Assembly (NCBI GenBank): GCA_021792555.1
Contig: JAJYUL010000037.1
Span: forward strand, 1 to 35,124
Direction of reading: 5' to 3'
Source of the DNA: Pseudomonadota bacterium
GTDB taxonomy: Bacteria; Pseudomonadota; Gammaproteobacteria; Steroidobacterales; Steroidobacteraceae
DNA length: 35,124 nucleotides
This document shows positions 1 to 7,281 of the stretch, piece by piece (position 1 is the stretch's first letter; every line of letters begins with the position of its first letter). The notes under the pieces are model-generated. The model saw nothing but the letters and a program-made list of their open reading frames with translations. It did not search any database and was not told the origin of the DNA. The position numbers and the translations under genes are program-made.

Positions 1-1193
1 CGCAGCGCGGGGAGGGCGCGCACGCGCTCCTTTACATCGACCTCGATCAGTTCAAGGTGGTCAACGACACCTGCGGCCATCAGGCGGGCGATCGGCTGCT
101 GCGCGACATCACCGGTCTGCTGCAGTCGCGCGTGCGCGCCGCCGACACCATCGCGCGCCTCGGCGGGGATGAGTTCGGCGTGCTGCTCGAGAACTGCACC
201 GTCGAGCAGTCCACGCGCATCGCCGACGGGGTGCGCCAGGCGATCCGTGACTACCGCTTCACCTGGGGCGCGACCACCTTGTCGGTGGGCGCGAGCGTCG
301 GCATCGTGCAGATCAGCTCCGACACCGAGAGCGTGGCGAACCTGATGAGCGCGGCCGACATCGCCTGCTATGCGGCGAAGGACGAGGGGCGCAACCGTAT
401 TCATCTGTACGAGGCCGATGGCCTGAGCCATCCGCGCCACCGCGAAATGCACTGGGTGGCGCGCGTGACGCGCGCGGTGGAGGAGGACCGGCTCGAGCTG
501 TATTACCAGCCCATCCGGCCGGTCACGCAGCGCGATGCCGCCTCGTTCAACGAGCTGCTGGTGCGGCTGCGTGACGATGACGGGCGGCTGGTGCCGCCCG
601 GGGAGTTCATCCCCGCGGCCGAGCGCTACAACATCATGTCGGTGATCGACCGCTGGGTGGTGACGCGCGCGATCGGGTTTCTCAGCGAGTGGCGCGCGAG
701 CGGCAAGCCGCTGCCGCTGCTCGCGATCAACCTCTCCGGCACCTCGCTCAACGACCAGTCGTTCATCGACTTCGTCATGCACACGGTGGAGGAGTCCGAG
801 CTCGCCGGCGCGCTGTGCTTTGAGATCACCGAGACCGCCGCGGTCACCAATCTCTCGAACGTCGCGTTCGTGATGCGCGAGCTCAAGACCCGCGGCTGCA
901 AGTTCTCGCTCGATGATTTCGGCACGGGACTGTCCTCGTTCATGTACCTGAAGAGCCTGCCGGTGGATTTCCTCAAGATCGACGGGCAGTTCGTGCGCCG
1001 CATCGCCGATGACCCGGTCGACCGCAGCATGGTCGAGGCGGTCTGCAAGGTCGGGCGCACGCTCGGCATCGAGACTGTGGCCGAGTGCGTGGAGGTGCAG
1101 CCGGTGCTCGATGAGCTCGGCCGCATCGGGGTGGATTACGCCCAGGGCTTCTTCGTCGCCAATCCCCTGCCGATTGCGCAGCTGCAGCCCTGA
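1..1193 (+). CDS. GGDEF-EAL c-di-GMP turnover protein (5' end outside window)
   Basis: The frame is open from the window edge (first full codon at base 3), so this is the C-terminal part of a longer protein whose sensor region is upstream. The diguanylate cyclase domain shows the IDLDQFKVVND and GHQAGD signatures and an intact GGDEF active-site motif (LGGDEFGVLLENC). The EAL phosphodiesterase domain follows, with DDFGTGLSS, the LKIDG metal-site segment and VAECVE. The EAL motif itself reads ELL (FNELLVRLRD); the essential Glu is kept and such variants occur in active enzymes. By family, the protein makes and/or cleaves cyclic di-GMP; which activity dominates cannot be told from sequence. The stop is at 1191-1193 and nothing is closely linked downstream. 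A GTG at 57 is internal to the GGDEF domain and is not the real start. Confidence 0.93.
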   Translation, partial: QRGEGAHALLYIDLDQFKVVNDTCGHQAGDRLLRDITGLLQSRVRAADTIARLGGDEFGVLLENCTVEQSTRIADGVRQAIRDYRFTWGATTLSVGASVGIVQISSDTESVANLMSAADIACYAAKDEGRNRIHLYEADGLSHPRHREMHWVARVTRAVEEDRLELYYQPIRPVTQRDAASFNELLVRLRDDDGRLVPPGEFIPAAERYNIMSVIDRWVVTRAIGFLSEWRASGKPLPLLAINLSGTSLNDQSFIDFVMHTVEESELAGALCFEITETAAVTNLSNVAFVMRELKTRGCKFSLDDFGTGLSSFMYLKSLPVDFLKIDGQFVRRIADDPVDRSMVEAVCKVGRTLGIETVAECVEVQPVLDELGRIGVDYAQGFFVANPLPIAQLQP

Positions 1194-1292
1194 GGCTCTG
1201 CCCGACTCCTCGCCGGCAGGCCGCATGGGCGTCGTGGGATTCAGGAGGTATCTCGAGCGACGCGCGGCGGGCGAAGACCCGCGCGGTCCGCG

Positions 1293-1442
1293 CGCAAGCC
1301 GGTCTCTGCCGAGGTTGCGGTCCGCCTCGGCGCGGCCTTCGGGGATGGCCCTGAGGTGTGGCTGCGCATGCAGGCCGCCTACGACGCCTGGCACGCCTCG
1401 CGCAAGGTCGACGTCAGCAGAGTTCCGCGCCTCGCGGCCTAG
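1293..1442 (+). pseudogene. HigA-family antitoxin remnant (C-terminal part)
   Basis: Read in the frame of codon 1293 and ending at TAG 1440-1442, this stretch gives RKPVSAEVAVRLGAAFGDGP followed by EVWLRMQAAYDAWHAS. That matches the conserved end of HigA/XRE antitoxins (ITADTALRLARALGTSAEFWLNLQxxYDL pattern). The N-terminal helix-turn-helix expected about 40 residues upstream is not readable in the same frame, and no start codon or HigB toxin frame precedes it. By family, HigA represses its operon and neutralises the HigB mRNA interferase; this copy should be non-functional. It could instead be the C-terminus of a frameshifted but recently active gene. The match rests on family motifs read by eye. 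Confidence 0.6.
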
Positions 1443-2147
1443 TCCCCATCGAACCGAGGCCGGGCCCGTCTCGCAACGACCGGCGTGCTACCGTGCTGGC
1501 TGCTCGCCTGGGCCGAAGCTCCGCGTTGCTCATCGCATGCGCCTCGAATTGCCCCCGTCCTTCGTGCACCGCCCTTGCGGGCGGCGCATCTTGGCAATCC
1601 CATGTGCCGACACCGGGTTGCGAAAAAAAGCTCGCGACGCAACCTCACTGAGGCATCGGAGCCGATGATTTTGATTCATCTTGCGCCGAGTCGTGCGCCA
1701 ATCCAGCCACCGAAGCGGTTCGGCCTTGCCGAGCGCTGCTGCGCAAGCCCTGGCGCAGTCTGCAGTCTGGGAACAGAGGGCAGTCAATGTTACTGAATGA
1801 GTGGGTAGATTTACTCAGCCATTCAGTCAATCCGGGCGGTATCGGCCCCGATACGCAAGATGGTCGATAACCTATTGATCATCAAATGCATGGGTTCAGG
1901 TGGCCCGCGGCTCAGGCTGGACCCGCCAGCGCTGCCCTCATCGTCCTGAGCGACGCTCAGGCGTTGCCGAGCCCCCGTGCACGCCGTGATCCCGCTGCGC
2001 TCCCCAATGTGATTCGCCGGTGCGCCGAGGGCTGCTCAAGAGGCCCATCTCTCTCACGGGGCTTTGGGGGGATGCGCCAGAGGCGATGGAGTCGGATTCG
2101 CCCTTCGCGCATGGAGCCGCCCCGTGGACGCTCGGCGTTGCGAGCCG

Positions 2148-2309
2148 CTCTCCATCACGCCGCGCGGTGCGAGACCGAACGCATGATCCGTGTGTGCGTC
2201 GCCGCTGGCCAATACGGTTCCGCGAGCGAGTGGATCCGCAGTGCCATGCGGATCTCGATGCCGGCGCCGGGAGGCCCTGGAGTCGGGCATTTCCCACAGA
2301 GCCCCGTGA
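2148..2309 (+). pseudogene. ParD-like antitoxin remnant with apparent frameshifts
   Basis: The frame through 2171-2257 gives ERMIRVC then AAGQYGSASEWIRSAMR, which fits the ParD/CC2985 ribbon-helix-helix antitoxin consensus (ERMIRxxVASGRYGSASEVVREALR). Just upstream, another frame (2148-2162) reads LSITP, the expected beta-strand start. Downstream the same frame as LSITP reads RRREALESGISHRAP to a TGA at 2307-2309, like the acidic ParD tail. The gene therefore looks disrupted by two compensating indels. ParD normally binds ParE toxin and represses its own promoter. No ParE frame follows. The core segment is a good match; the flanking frame pieces are weaker inference. Confidence 0.5.
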
Positions 2310-2824
2310 GCGGCGGGCGGGTCTGGGTCGGGATCGATGGGGCGCTGTGCCAACGCCTGAGGCGGCGGCGCGCCAGCCAGTCGTCGCGTCGCCGATGAAT
2401 GGCCTTGGGATTCCGGTCGTGGCGCGGGACTTCGCGGCGCATGGTCCGACCCGGCGGCCTCGTTGGCCAACAGGCGGATCGAGGAGGGTCTGACGCTCAC
2501 CGCTGTGCCCGAGCGCCGATCCGAGCCGCTGCCGTTGGCTCGGATCTAACTGGCCGGCCGCGCGCAGCGCCGGCGGGTTGCTCCCCGCTTGCCGCGAGCG
2601 AATGGCCACGCCCGCGCAATGCGATCCGCAGGCGCATACGTATTCAGCCGGCCTCCGCCGCGCGGCCACCCAGAATCATCACACTTTTCACGGCGATCCG
2701 GGCATACTCGCCGCACACGCTTCGATCCACCGCGGCCCGGATCCGGGTCCGCCGGCGGGTTGCGCGCCGCCGACCGGCGCCCGAGGCACGGGCTTTCAGC
2801 CGAAGATTCTCTGGGGGATCGTGA

Positions 2825-4279
2825 ATGAGTAAAGGCAATACCGGGCTCGTGGTCGCGCTCACTTTCGTGGCGACGCTCGGCGGGCTGCTGTTCGGGTACG
2901 ACACGGCGGTGATCTCCGGGGCGGTGAGCGCCATCGATCACTACTTCATCGATCCGCAGCACCTCGCGCAGACCGCCGCGAGCAGCCTCTCGGGCTGGAC
3001 CATCGCGAGCGCGCTGCTCGGCTGCGTCATCGGCTCGGCGGTGGCCGGCTGGGTCTCCACCCGCTTCGGGCGCAAGGGCGGGCTGATCGTGGCCGCCCTG
3101 ATGTTCCTCGTCGGCTCGATCGGCTCGGCAGTGCCCGAGCTCGGCCTGGGGGTGATCGGCCAGATGGGTCCGGCCGCGCTCACCCCGTTCATCTGCTACC
3201 GCATCCTCGGCGGCATCGGCGTCGGCATCGCCTCGATGATCTCCCCGCTCTACATCGCGGAGATCGCCCCGAGCGAGATCCGCGGGCGGCTCGTGTCCTT
3301 CAATCAGCTCGCCATCGTGATCGGCATTCTGCTGGTGTACTTCGTCAACTGGTTCATCCAGTCGCTCGGCACCCCGCAGTGGTACTTCGACACCGCCTGG
3401 CGGCTGATGTTCGCCTCCGAGGCGATCCCGGCGCTGCTGTTCCTCGCGCTGCTCGCCTTCGTCCCGGACACCCCGCGCTGGTTCGTGATGCGCGGGCGCA
3501 CGGAGGAGGCGCTGACGCAGCTGACGCGCGTCAACGGCCCGGAGCGCGCCCGCTCGATCCTCGCCGACATCGAGCGCTCGCTGCACGTGCGCAGCGAGCG
3601 GCTGCTCGCCTTCGGCGCACCGGTGCTGCTGATCGGCATCCTGCTGTCGGTGTTCCAGCAGCTGGTCGGCATCAACGCGGTGCTGTACTACGCGCCGCTG
3701 ATGTTCAAGAACATGGGCGCCTCGACCAACTCCGCCTTCCTGCAGACGGTGGTGGTCGGTGCGGCGAACCTGCTGTTCACCTTCGTCGCGATCGCCACGG
3801 TCGACCGTCTCGGGCGCAAGCCGCTGCTCGTGATCGGCTCGCTCGCGATGGCCGCGGCGATGTTCCTGCTCGGCGGGCTGTTCGATGCGAGCGCGGTGGG
3901 GCTGTGGGCGCTGGTGGCGGTGGTGGCCTACATCGCGGGGTTCGCGCTCTCCTGGGGTCCGGTGGTGTGGGTGCTGCTCTCGGAGATGTTCCCCAACTCC
4001 ATCAAGAGCAAGGCGATGGCGATCGCGGTCGCGGCGCAGTGGATCGCGAACCTGTTCGTGTCCTGGTCGTTCAAGGTGCTCGACGGCAGCGGCTGGCTCA
4101 ACCACCACTTCCACCACGGTTTCGCCTACTGGATCTACGGGGCGATGAGCGTGCTGTCGGCGATCTTCGTGGTGCGCTACGTGCCTGAGACCAAGGGCCG
4201 TACGCTGGAGTCGATCCAGGAGCTCTGGCACGCGCACCGCCGCGACAACGCGGCCGCGGTCGCCTCCGCCGGGGAGTGA
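2825..4279 (+). CDS. Sugar-porter family MFS transporter (sugar:H+ symporter)
   Basis: This 484-residue protein has the full sugar-porter layout: twelve hydrophobic segments, the N-terminal LGGLLFGYDTAVISGA signature, RFGRKGG in loop 2-3, PDTPRWFVMRGR after TM6, QQLVGINAVLYYAP in TM7, DRLGRKPLL in loop 8-9 and PETKGRTLE at the C-terminus. These are the hallmarks of XylE/GalP/glucose-type proton symporters in the inner membrane. The ATG at 2825 is preceded by a gggggat ribosome binding site. A strong hairpin follows the stop directly (4286-4318), so the gene is probably monocistronic. The substrate (xylose, glucose, galactose or other) cannot be decided. A functional link with the beta-glucan locus at 25-35 kb is possible but not shown by position. 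Confidence 0.93.
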   Translation: MSKGNTGLVVALTFVATLGGLLFGYDTAVISGAVSAIDHYFIDPQHLAQTAASSLSGWTIASALLGCVIGSAVAGWVSTRFGRKGGLIVAALMFLVGSIGSAVPELGLGVIGQMGPAALTPFICYRILGGIGVGIASMISPLYIAEIAPSEIRGRLVSFNQLAIVIGILLVYFVNWFIQSLGTPQWYFDTAWRLMFASEAIPALLFLALLAFVPDTPRWFVMRGRTEEALTQLTRVNGPERARSILADIERSLHVRSERLLAFGAPVLLIGILLSVFQQLVGINAVLYYAPLMFKNMGASTNSAFLQTVVVGAANLLFTFVAIATVDRLGRKPLLVIGSLAMAAAMFLLGGLFDASAVGLWALVAVVAYIAGFALSWGPVVWVLLSEMFPNSIKSKAMAIAVAAQWIANLFVSWSFKVLDGSGWLNHHFHHGFAYWIYGAMSVLSAIFVVRYVPETKGRTLESIQELWHAHRRDNAAAVASAGE

Positions 4280-4285
4280 TCCTGC

Positions 4286-4318
4286 GCTCGGGCGGCGCCC
4301 GCGCGGCGCCGCCCGAGC
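4286..4318 (+). terminator. Hairpin terminator after the MFS gene
   Basis: Perfect 14-bp arms (4286-4299 and 4305-4318, gctcgggcggcgcc and its complement) close a 5-nt loop 6 nt after the stop codon. The downstream tract (tcgcgttgtctt) is only moderately T-rich, so termination may be intrinsic but leaky. Confidence 0.65.
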
Positions 4319-4379
4319 TCGCGTTGTCTTGCCGCGGCGCGACGCGGCGCACCAACTCCTTGAATGAGTTCCAACACTT

Positions 4380-4399
4380 CCGTTGCCCTGCGGCAACGG
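4380..4399. other. Small perfect hairpin in the intergenic region
   Basis: Arms ccgttgcc (4380-4387) and ggcaacgg (4392-4399) surround a ctgc loop, about 90 bp upstream of the acetate-transporter start and 45 bp upstream of its candidate -10. It could be an operator or a second structural element; its role is unknown. Confidence 0.3.
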
Positions 4400-4443
4400 A
4401 ACGGTCGGTGCGCGCCATCGTCTGCGCCCGCCGACAGCAGGCG

Positions 4444-4449
4444 TATAGT
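4444..4449 (+). promoter_or_regulatory. Candidate -10 element (TATAGT) for the YaaH-like gene
   Basis: TATAGT lies 38 bases before the ATG at 4488, in an otherwise GC-rich stretch. No good -35 is visible about 17 bp upstream, so an activator may be needed. The leader ends in aacgggggtaactgcg, giving a G-rich ribosome binding site. Confidence 0.4.
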
Positions 4450-4487
4450 CCCGCAGCGGTAATCCACTTCAAACGGGGGTAACTGCG

Positions 4488-5075
4488 ATGACCATCCGAA
4501 TCGACAGCGTGGAAAATCGCTGCGTTACGACCTCCACCATCGGCTACATGTGTCTGGCATTGACGCTGTGGATGGCGTCGATGACCACTGCCGGGTGGTA
4601 TGAGCACATGTACGCTCACGGCACGGCGCTGCTGCTGCCAATGGCCGCGGGGCTTGCGTTGATGGGGATCCTCGCGCATCTGCGCGCGCGCAGTCTGGAT
4701 GCCGTCGTGTTCTTCGGCGGGGCGCTCCTGCTCTGGAGCGCGCATGCGGCCGGCATGAGTGCCGGGGAGCCGGCGAGCTACACCGGCTGGTACTGGGCGG
4801 TGTGGGCCGCATTCTTCGGCTACGTGTGGCTGGGCTCGTTCCACGCCTCGCTGCCGCGCCAGCTGTTCCTGCTCGGGCTCACCCTGCTGCTGCTCGCCGG
4901 CGCGCTGCACCAGTGGACGGGGCTCGCGGTGTTCCGCGCGATCGGCGGGTACATCGGGCTGATCACGGCGCTGCTCGCGGGGCTGGTGTCGGCGAGCGGG
5001 TTCATCGCCTACGGCAAGGAGACGCACAGCCCGAACGATGATCATCATCCGGCCGGCCAGCCGCACGCGGCCTGA
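4488..5075 (+). CDS. GPR1/FUN34/YaaH-family (SatP-like) acetate/succinate transporter
   Basis: The protein is 195 residues with about six transmembrane segments, the usual size for the family. Matching blocks include MCLALTLWMASMTTAGWYE in TM1, the AAGLALMGILAHLRAR segment, GALLLWSAHAA, GWYWAVWAAFFGYVWLGSF and GGYIGLITALLAGLVSASG near the end, in the same order as E. coli YaaH/SatP. The canonical NPAPLGL motif at the start of TM1 is not recognisable; the N-terminus begins MTIRIDSVENRCVTT instead, so this is a divergent member. The His-rich tail (DDHHPAGQPH) is unusual. It would act in the inner membrane, taking up acetate or succinate by proton symport. It stands alone between the MFS gene and a convergent GntR gene. 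Confidence 0.75.
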   Translation: MTIRIDSVENRCVTTSTIGYMCLALTLWMASMTTAGWYEHMYAHGTALLLPMAAGLALMGILAHLRARSLDAVVFFGGALLLWSAHAAGMSAGEPASYTGWYWAVWAAFFGYVWLGSFHASLPRQLFLLGLTLLLLAGALHQWTGLAVFRAIGGYIGLITALLAGLVSASGFIAYGKETHSPNDDHHPAGQPHAA

Positions 5076-5106
5076 ACGGCCGGGCTGCGAGATGGACCGA
5101 GCGCAC

Positions 5107-5131
5107 GGCGCGCCGCCTGCGGCGGCGCGCC
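5107..5131. terminator. Bidirectional GC hairpin between convergent genes
   Basis: Perfect 11-bp arms (ggcgcgccgcc, 5107-5117, with 5121-5131) and a 3-base tgc loop lie between the stop of the acetate transporter and the stop of the GntR gene. There is no U-tract on either strand. Confidence 0.5.
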
Positions 5132-5140
5132 GGCGCCCGC

Positions 5141-5896
5141 TCAGCGGCGCGCGCTCTGGCGGCGGCGCCTGAGGTCGATGCGCTCGACGCCGATGTTGAT
5201 CACCTGCAGCATGGTCGCGGAGGCCGTCGCCGCATCGCCGGCCTCGATGGCATCGACCACCGCGGCGTGGGCGTTCACGGTCGTCTCGTGATCGGACGGG
5301 TCGTCGATGGGGGAGCTGTGCATGAACGAGGCGACGAGCGCCGTCTCGATGACGCCCGCCACCGAGCGCATCATGGGATTGCCGGTCGCATCGCCGATCA
5401 CGAGGTGAAAATCCAGATCCGCCTCGGCGAAGCTCTGGCGGTTATGCTCGCCGCGGCCCATCTCCCGCACGCACTCGCGCAGGCGCGCCACGTGCGCGCT
5501 CGAGCGGCGCTCGGCGGCGAGCGCCGCGGCGGCCGGCTCGATGGCGCGGCGCACCTCGACGAGGCAGTGCATGAAGCCGTCGTCAAACCCGAGCCGCACG
5601 CGCCAGGCGAGCACGTCGGCGTCGAAGTAGTTCCAGTACACCCGCTCGCGCACCCGTGTGCCCACCCGGGTCTTCGACACCACGAACCCTTTGGCCGCGA
5701 GCGTCTTCATCACCTCGCGGATCACGGTGCGCGAGACCTGAAAGCGCTCGATGAGCTGCGGCTCGGGCGGCATGTTGCCGCCGGGCGGGTACTGACCCTG
5801 CAGCAGCTCCATGCCGAGCGTGGCGGCGATCTGATCGTGGCTGGAGCGGGCCCGCTCGAGCGCGAGGCGGCTCAGCCGCGGCAGCGGATGCGCCAT
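5141..5896 (-). CDS. GntR-family transcriptional regulator, FadR subfamily (FCD domain)
   Basis: The protein has 251 residues. Residues ~15-85 form the winged helix-turn-helix (LLQGQYPPGGNMPPEPQLIE, SRTVIREVMKTLAAKG, then TRVGTRVRERVYWNYFDADV). The VLAWR linker is typical of sugar-acid responsive regulators such as DgoR/LgoR. Residues ~105-235 are a helical FCD ligand domain with the DLDFH and NAHAAVVDAIEAGD blocks that supply the metal/ligand Asp and His residues. By family it would repress or activate a neighbouring promoter in response to a carboxylic-acid metabolite. It is divergent from the crotonase gene with a 125-bp spacer containing two palindromes and a TATAAT box, the likely binding region. 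A weak ribosome binding site precedes the ATG at 5896. Confidence 0.92.
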   Translation of the reverse strand: MAHPLPRLSRLALERARSSHDQIAATLGMELLQGQYPPGGNMPPEPQLIERFQVSRTVIREVMKTLAAKGFVVSKTRVGTRVRERVYWNYFDADVLAWRVRLGFDDGFMHCLVEVRRAIEPAAAALAAERRSSAHVARLRECVREMGRGEHNRQSFAEADLDFHLVIGDATGNPMMRSVAGVIETALVASFMHSSPIDDPSDHETTVNAHAAVVDAIEAGDAATASATMLQVINIGVERIDLRRRRQSARR

Positions 5897-5936
5897 GGGA
5901 GATCCGAGGGCGGGCGAGGCGGAGCGCTCATGGGTA

Positions 5937-5952
5937 CGTGACCCCCGTCACG
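5937..5952. promoter_or_regulatory. Inverted repeat, candidate GntR operator
   Basis: Arms cgtgac (5937-5942) and gtcacg (5947-5952) with a cccc spacer lie in the divergent gntR-crotonase spacer, 26 bases upstream of the TATAAT. Size and placement fit an operator for the adjacent regulator, but this is inference. Confidence 0.35.
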
Positions 5953-5972
5953 CAGGAAGGAGTGCGGTGTGC

Positions 5973-5989
5973 GGCCGTATAATACGGCC
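5973..5989. promoter_or_regulatory. Palindrome containing a consensus -10 (TATAAT), probably bidirectional
   Basis: The sequence ggccgtataatacggcc has 8-bp perfect arms around one central base. On the plus strand it holds an exact TATAAT (5978-5983), placing a start point near 5990 and a roughly 30-base leader before the crotonase ATG. The minus strand reads TATTAT at the same spot, so it may also serve the gntR gene. No good -35 is seen on the plus strand, suggesting regulator dependence. Confidence 0.5.
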
Positions 5990-6021
5990 TTCTCTCCGAG
6001 GCGGACAAGCAAGGTGCGGCC

Positions 6022-6777
6022 ATGAGCGAGCAGGTGCAGATGATGCGGCGGGATGCGGTCTGCGAGGTGCGGCTGAACCGACCTGACAAGCGCAACGCGC
6101 TGACGCTGCAGATGTACGGCGCGCTCGCCAGGGCGCTCGAGGACGCCGAGCGCGATCCGGCCGTGCGGGTGGTGCTGCTCTCGGGGGCCGGGGCCTGCTT
6201 CACCGCGGGCAACGATCTGAAGGACTTTCTCGCCGGGCCGTCGTTCGACGACCCACAGCATCCGACCGTGAGATTCGTGCGCATGCTGCCGGTGTTCAGC
6301 AAGCCGCTCGTCTGCGCGGTGCACGGTCCGACGGTCGGCATCGGCGTGACGATGCTCCTGCACTGCGATCTGGTGCTCGCCGCCGAGCGCAGCACGCGCC
6401 TGATCCTGCCGTTCGTCGAGCTGGGACTCGTGCCCGAGGCGGCGAGCTCGCTGCTGCTGCCGCGCCTGGTCGGGCCGCAGCGGGCCGCGGAGCTGCTGTT
6501 GCTCGGCGAGCCGCTCGATGCCCCCACGGCGCACGCCTGCGGCCTCGTCAATCGCGTCGTCGATGATGAGGGGCTGATGGACGAGGCACGTTCCGTGGCG
6601 GATGCCCTGGCGGCGAAGCCGCCGGAGGCGATGCGCCGGGCCAAGCGGCTGCTGCGGCTCGACCCCCACGGTGAGATCGGCAAGCGCATGGACGCGGAGG
6701 TGGCCGAGTTCACCGCGTGTCTCGCAGGGCAGGAGTTCGCCTCCGCCGCGCGCGCGTTTTTCGAGAAGCGCCGCTAG
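6022..6777 (+). CDS. Enoyl-CoA hydratase/isomerase family protein (crotonase fold)
   Basis: The 251-residue protein has the crotonase oxyanion-hole elements: GAGACFTAGNDLKDF near residue 60 and HGPTVGIGVTMLLHCDLVLA near residue 100. The active-site stretch is LPFVELGLVPEAASSLLLPR. The Glu of FVELG aligns with the first catalytic Glu of crotonase, and the PEAASS form resembles delta3-delta2-enoyl-CoA isomerases (PExxSS) more than the PGAGGT of classical hydratases. It would act on cytosolic acyl-CoA thioesters in fatty-acid or aromatic-acid breakdown. The partners of a full beta-oxidation operon are absent here. Divergence from a GntR/FCD gene suggests that regulator controls it. It ends 4 bp from the stop of the convergent crcB gene. 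Confidence 0.88.
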   Translation: MSEQVQMMRRDAVCEVRLNRPDKRNALTLQMYGALARALEDAERDPAVRVVLLSGAGACFTAGNDLKDFLAGPSFDDPQHPTVRFVRMLPVFSKPLVCAVHGPTVGIGVTMLLHCDLVLAAERSTRLILPFVELGLVPEAASSLLLPRLVGPQRAAELLLLGEPLDAPTAHACGLVNRVVDDEGLMDEARSVADALAAKPPEAMRRAKRLLRLDPHGEIGKRMDAEVAEFTACLAGQEFASAARAFFEKRR

Positions 6778-6781
6778 CGGC

Positions 6782-7162
6782 TCAGCCGGCGATCCAGGCC
6801 ACGGTCGCGAGCCCCGCGAAGGTCATCAGCAGCGAGGCGCTGACGTGCACGGCGATCTCCGTGAGCGCCCAGCCCGTGCTTCCGTCCTGCAGGCCCGCGA
6901 CGACCTCGGCGGAGAAGGTCGAGAAGGTGGTCAGTCCGCCGCAGAACCCGGTGATGATCGCGAGCCGCCACTCGGCCGGGACGGCCGGGTAGCGGGCGAA
7001 GAAGGCGATCGCGCAGCCGATGACGTAGGCGCCGATAATGTTGGCCGCGAGCGTGCCGGGCGGGAGCGAGGGGAAGAGGCTGTTCAGCCGGTTGCCGAGC
7101 CACCAGCGCAGCAGCGCCCCGAGCGCCGCCCCGAGTGCGATGGCCACGATCGATTTCCACAT
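6782..7162 (-). CDS. crcB: Fluoride channel/exporter CrcB (Fluc)
   Basis: The 126-residue protein has four hydrophobic helices and the family signatures: [10 protein letters not shown] near residue 16, [14 protein letters not shown] in TM2, and [15 protein letters not shown] in TM3, which holds the conserved Phe/Thr fluoride path and the central Na+ site region. Fluc proteins form dual-topology dimers in the inner membrane and let toxic F- leave the cell. The ATG at 7162 has an upstream ggagg about 12 bases away. I looked for the fluoride riboswitch (crcB motif) in 7163-7281 and did not find its conserved pseudoknot blocks. The gene is convergent with the crotonase gene and unrelated to it functionally. 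Confidence 0.95.
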   Translation of the reverse strand: MWKSIVAIALGAALGALLRWWLGNRLNSLFPSLPPGTLAANIIGAYVIGCAIAFFARYPAVPAEWRLAIITGFCGGLTTFSTFSAEVVAGLQDGSTGWALTEIAVHVSASLLMTFAGLATVAWIAG

Positions 7163-7255
7163 GCCCGCTCTTGCCTCCGCGCGCCGCTGCCGCCGGCCGC
7201 CCGCTCACCTGGGATGAAGGCGGGTATGTTCAGGGTTTCCCCACCGCGATGGCAA

Positions 7256-7274
7256 GTCCCCGTGTGCCGGGGAC
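7256..7274 (-). terminator. Hairpin after the DUF5916 gene
   Basis: On the minus strand gtccccg and cggggac close a 5-base gcaca loop, starting 7 bases after the stop codon of the 7282-9555 gene. It is followed by ttgcc only, so a weak terminator. Confidence 0.4.
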
Positions 7275-7281
7275 GGCCCGC

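Larger units (their letters stand above)
1194..2824. other. 1.6 kb gene-free region with decayed toxin-antitoxin pieces
   Basis: No reading frame here looks like an intact protein; the open frames are short, Arg/Pro/Ala-rich and mutually overlapping, as expected of non-coding GC-rich DNA. Two stretches translate to recognisable antitoxin fragments (HigA-like 1293-1442, ParD-like about 2148-2309), and 2377-2454 resembles the end of a PIN-domain toxin. Bases 1640-1890 are noticeably richer in A+T than the flanks and hold an imperfect inverted repeat (1792-1802 with 1813-1827). A small hairpin lies at 1569-1584 (ccgccc-ttgc-gggcgg). The last 150 bases should hold the promoter of the MFS gene, but I see no convincing -35/-10 pair. 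Confidence 0.6.

Noticed and set aside
1938-2669. 243-codon minus-strand frame in the gene desert
   Set aside because: Arg/Gly/Ala/Ser-rich, no signal, membrane or domain pattern, and overlapped by several equally open frames.
2546-4396. 616-codon minus-strand frame across the MFS gene
   Set aside because: His/Arg/Glu-rich shadow without membrane or domain features; the plus strand has all sugar-porter signatures.
7163-7281. Fluoride riboswitch upstream of crcB
   Set aside because: The conserved blocks of the crcB RNA motif were not found on the minus strand.
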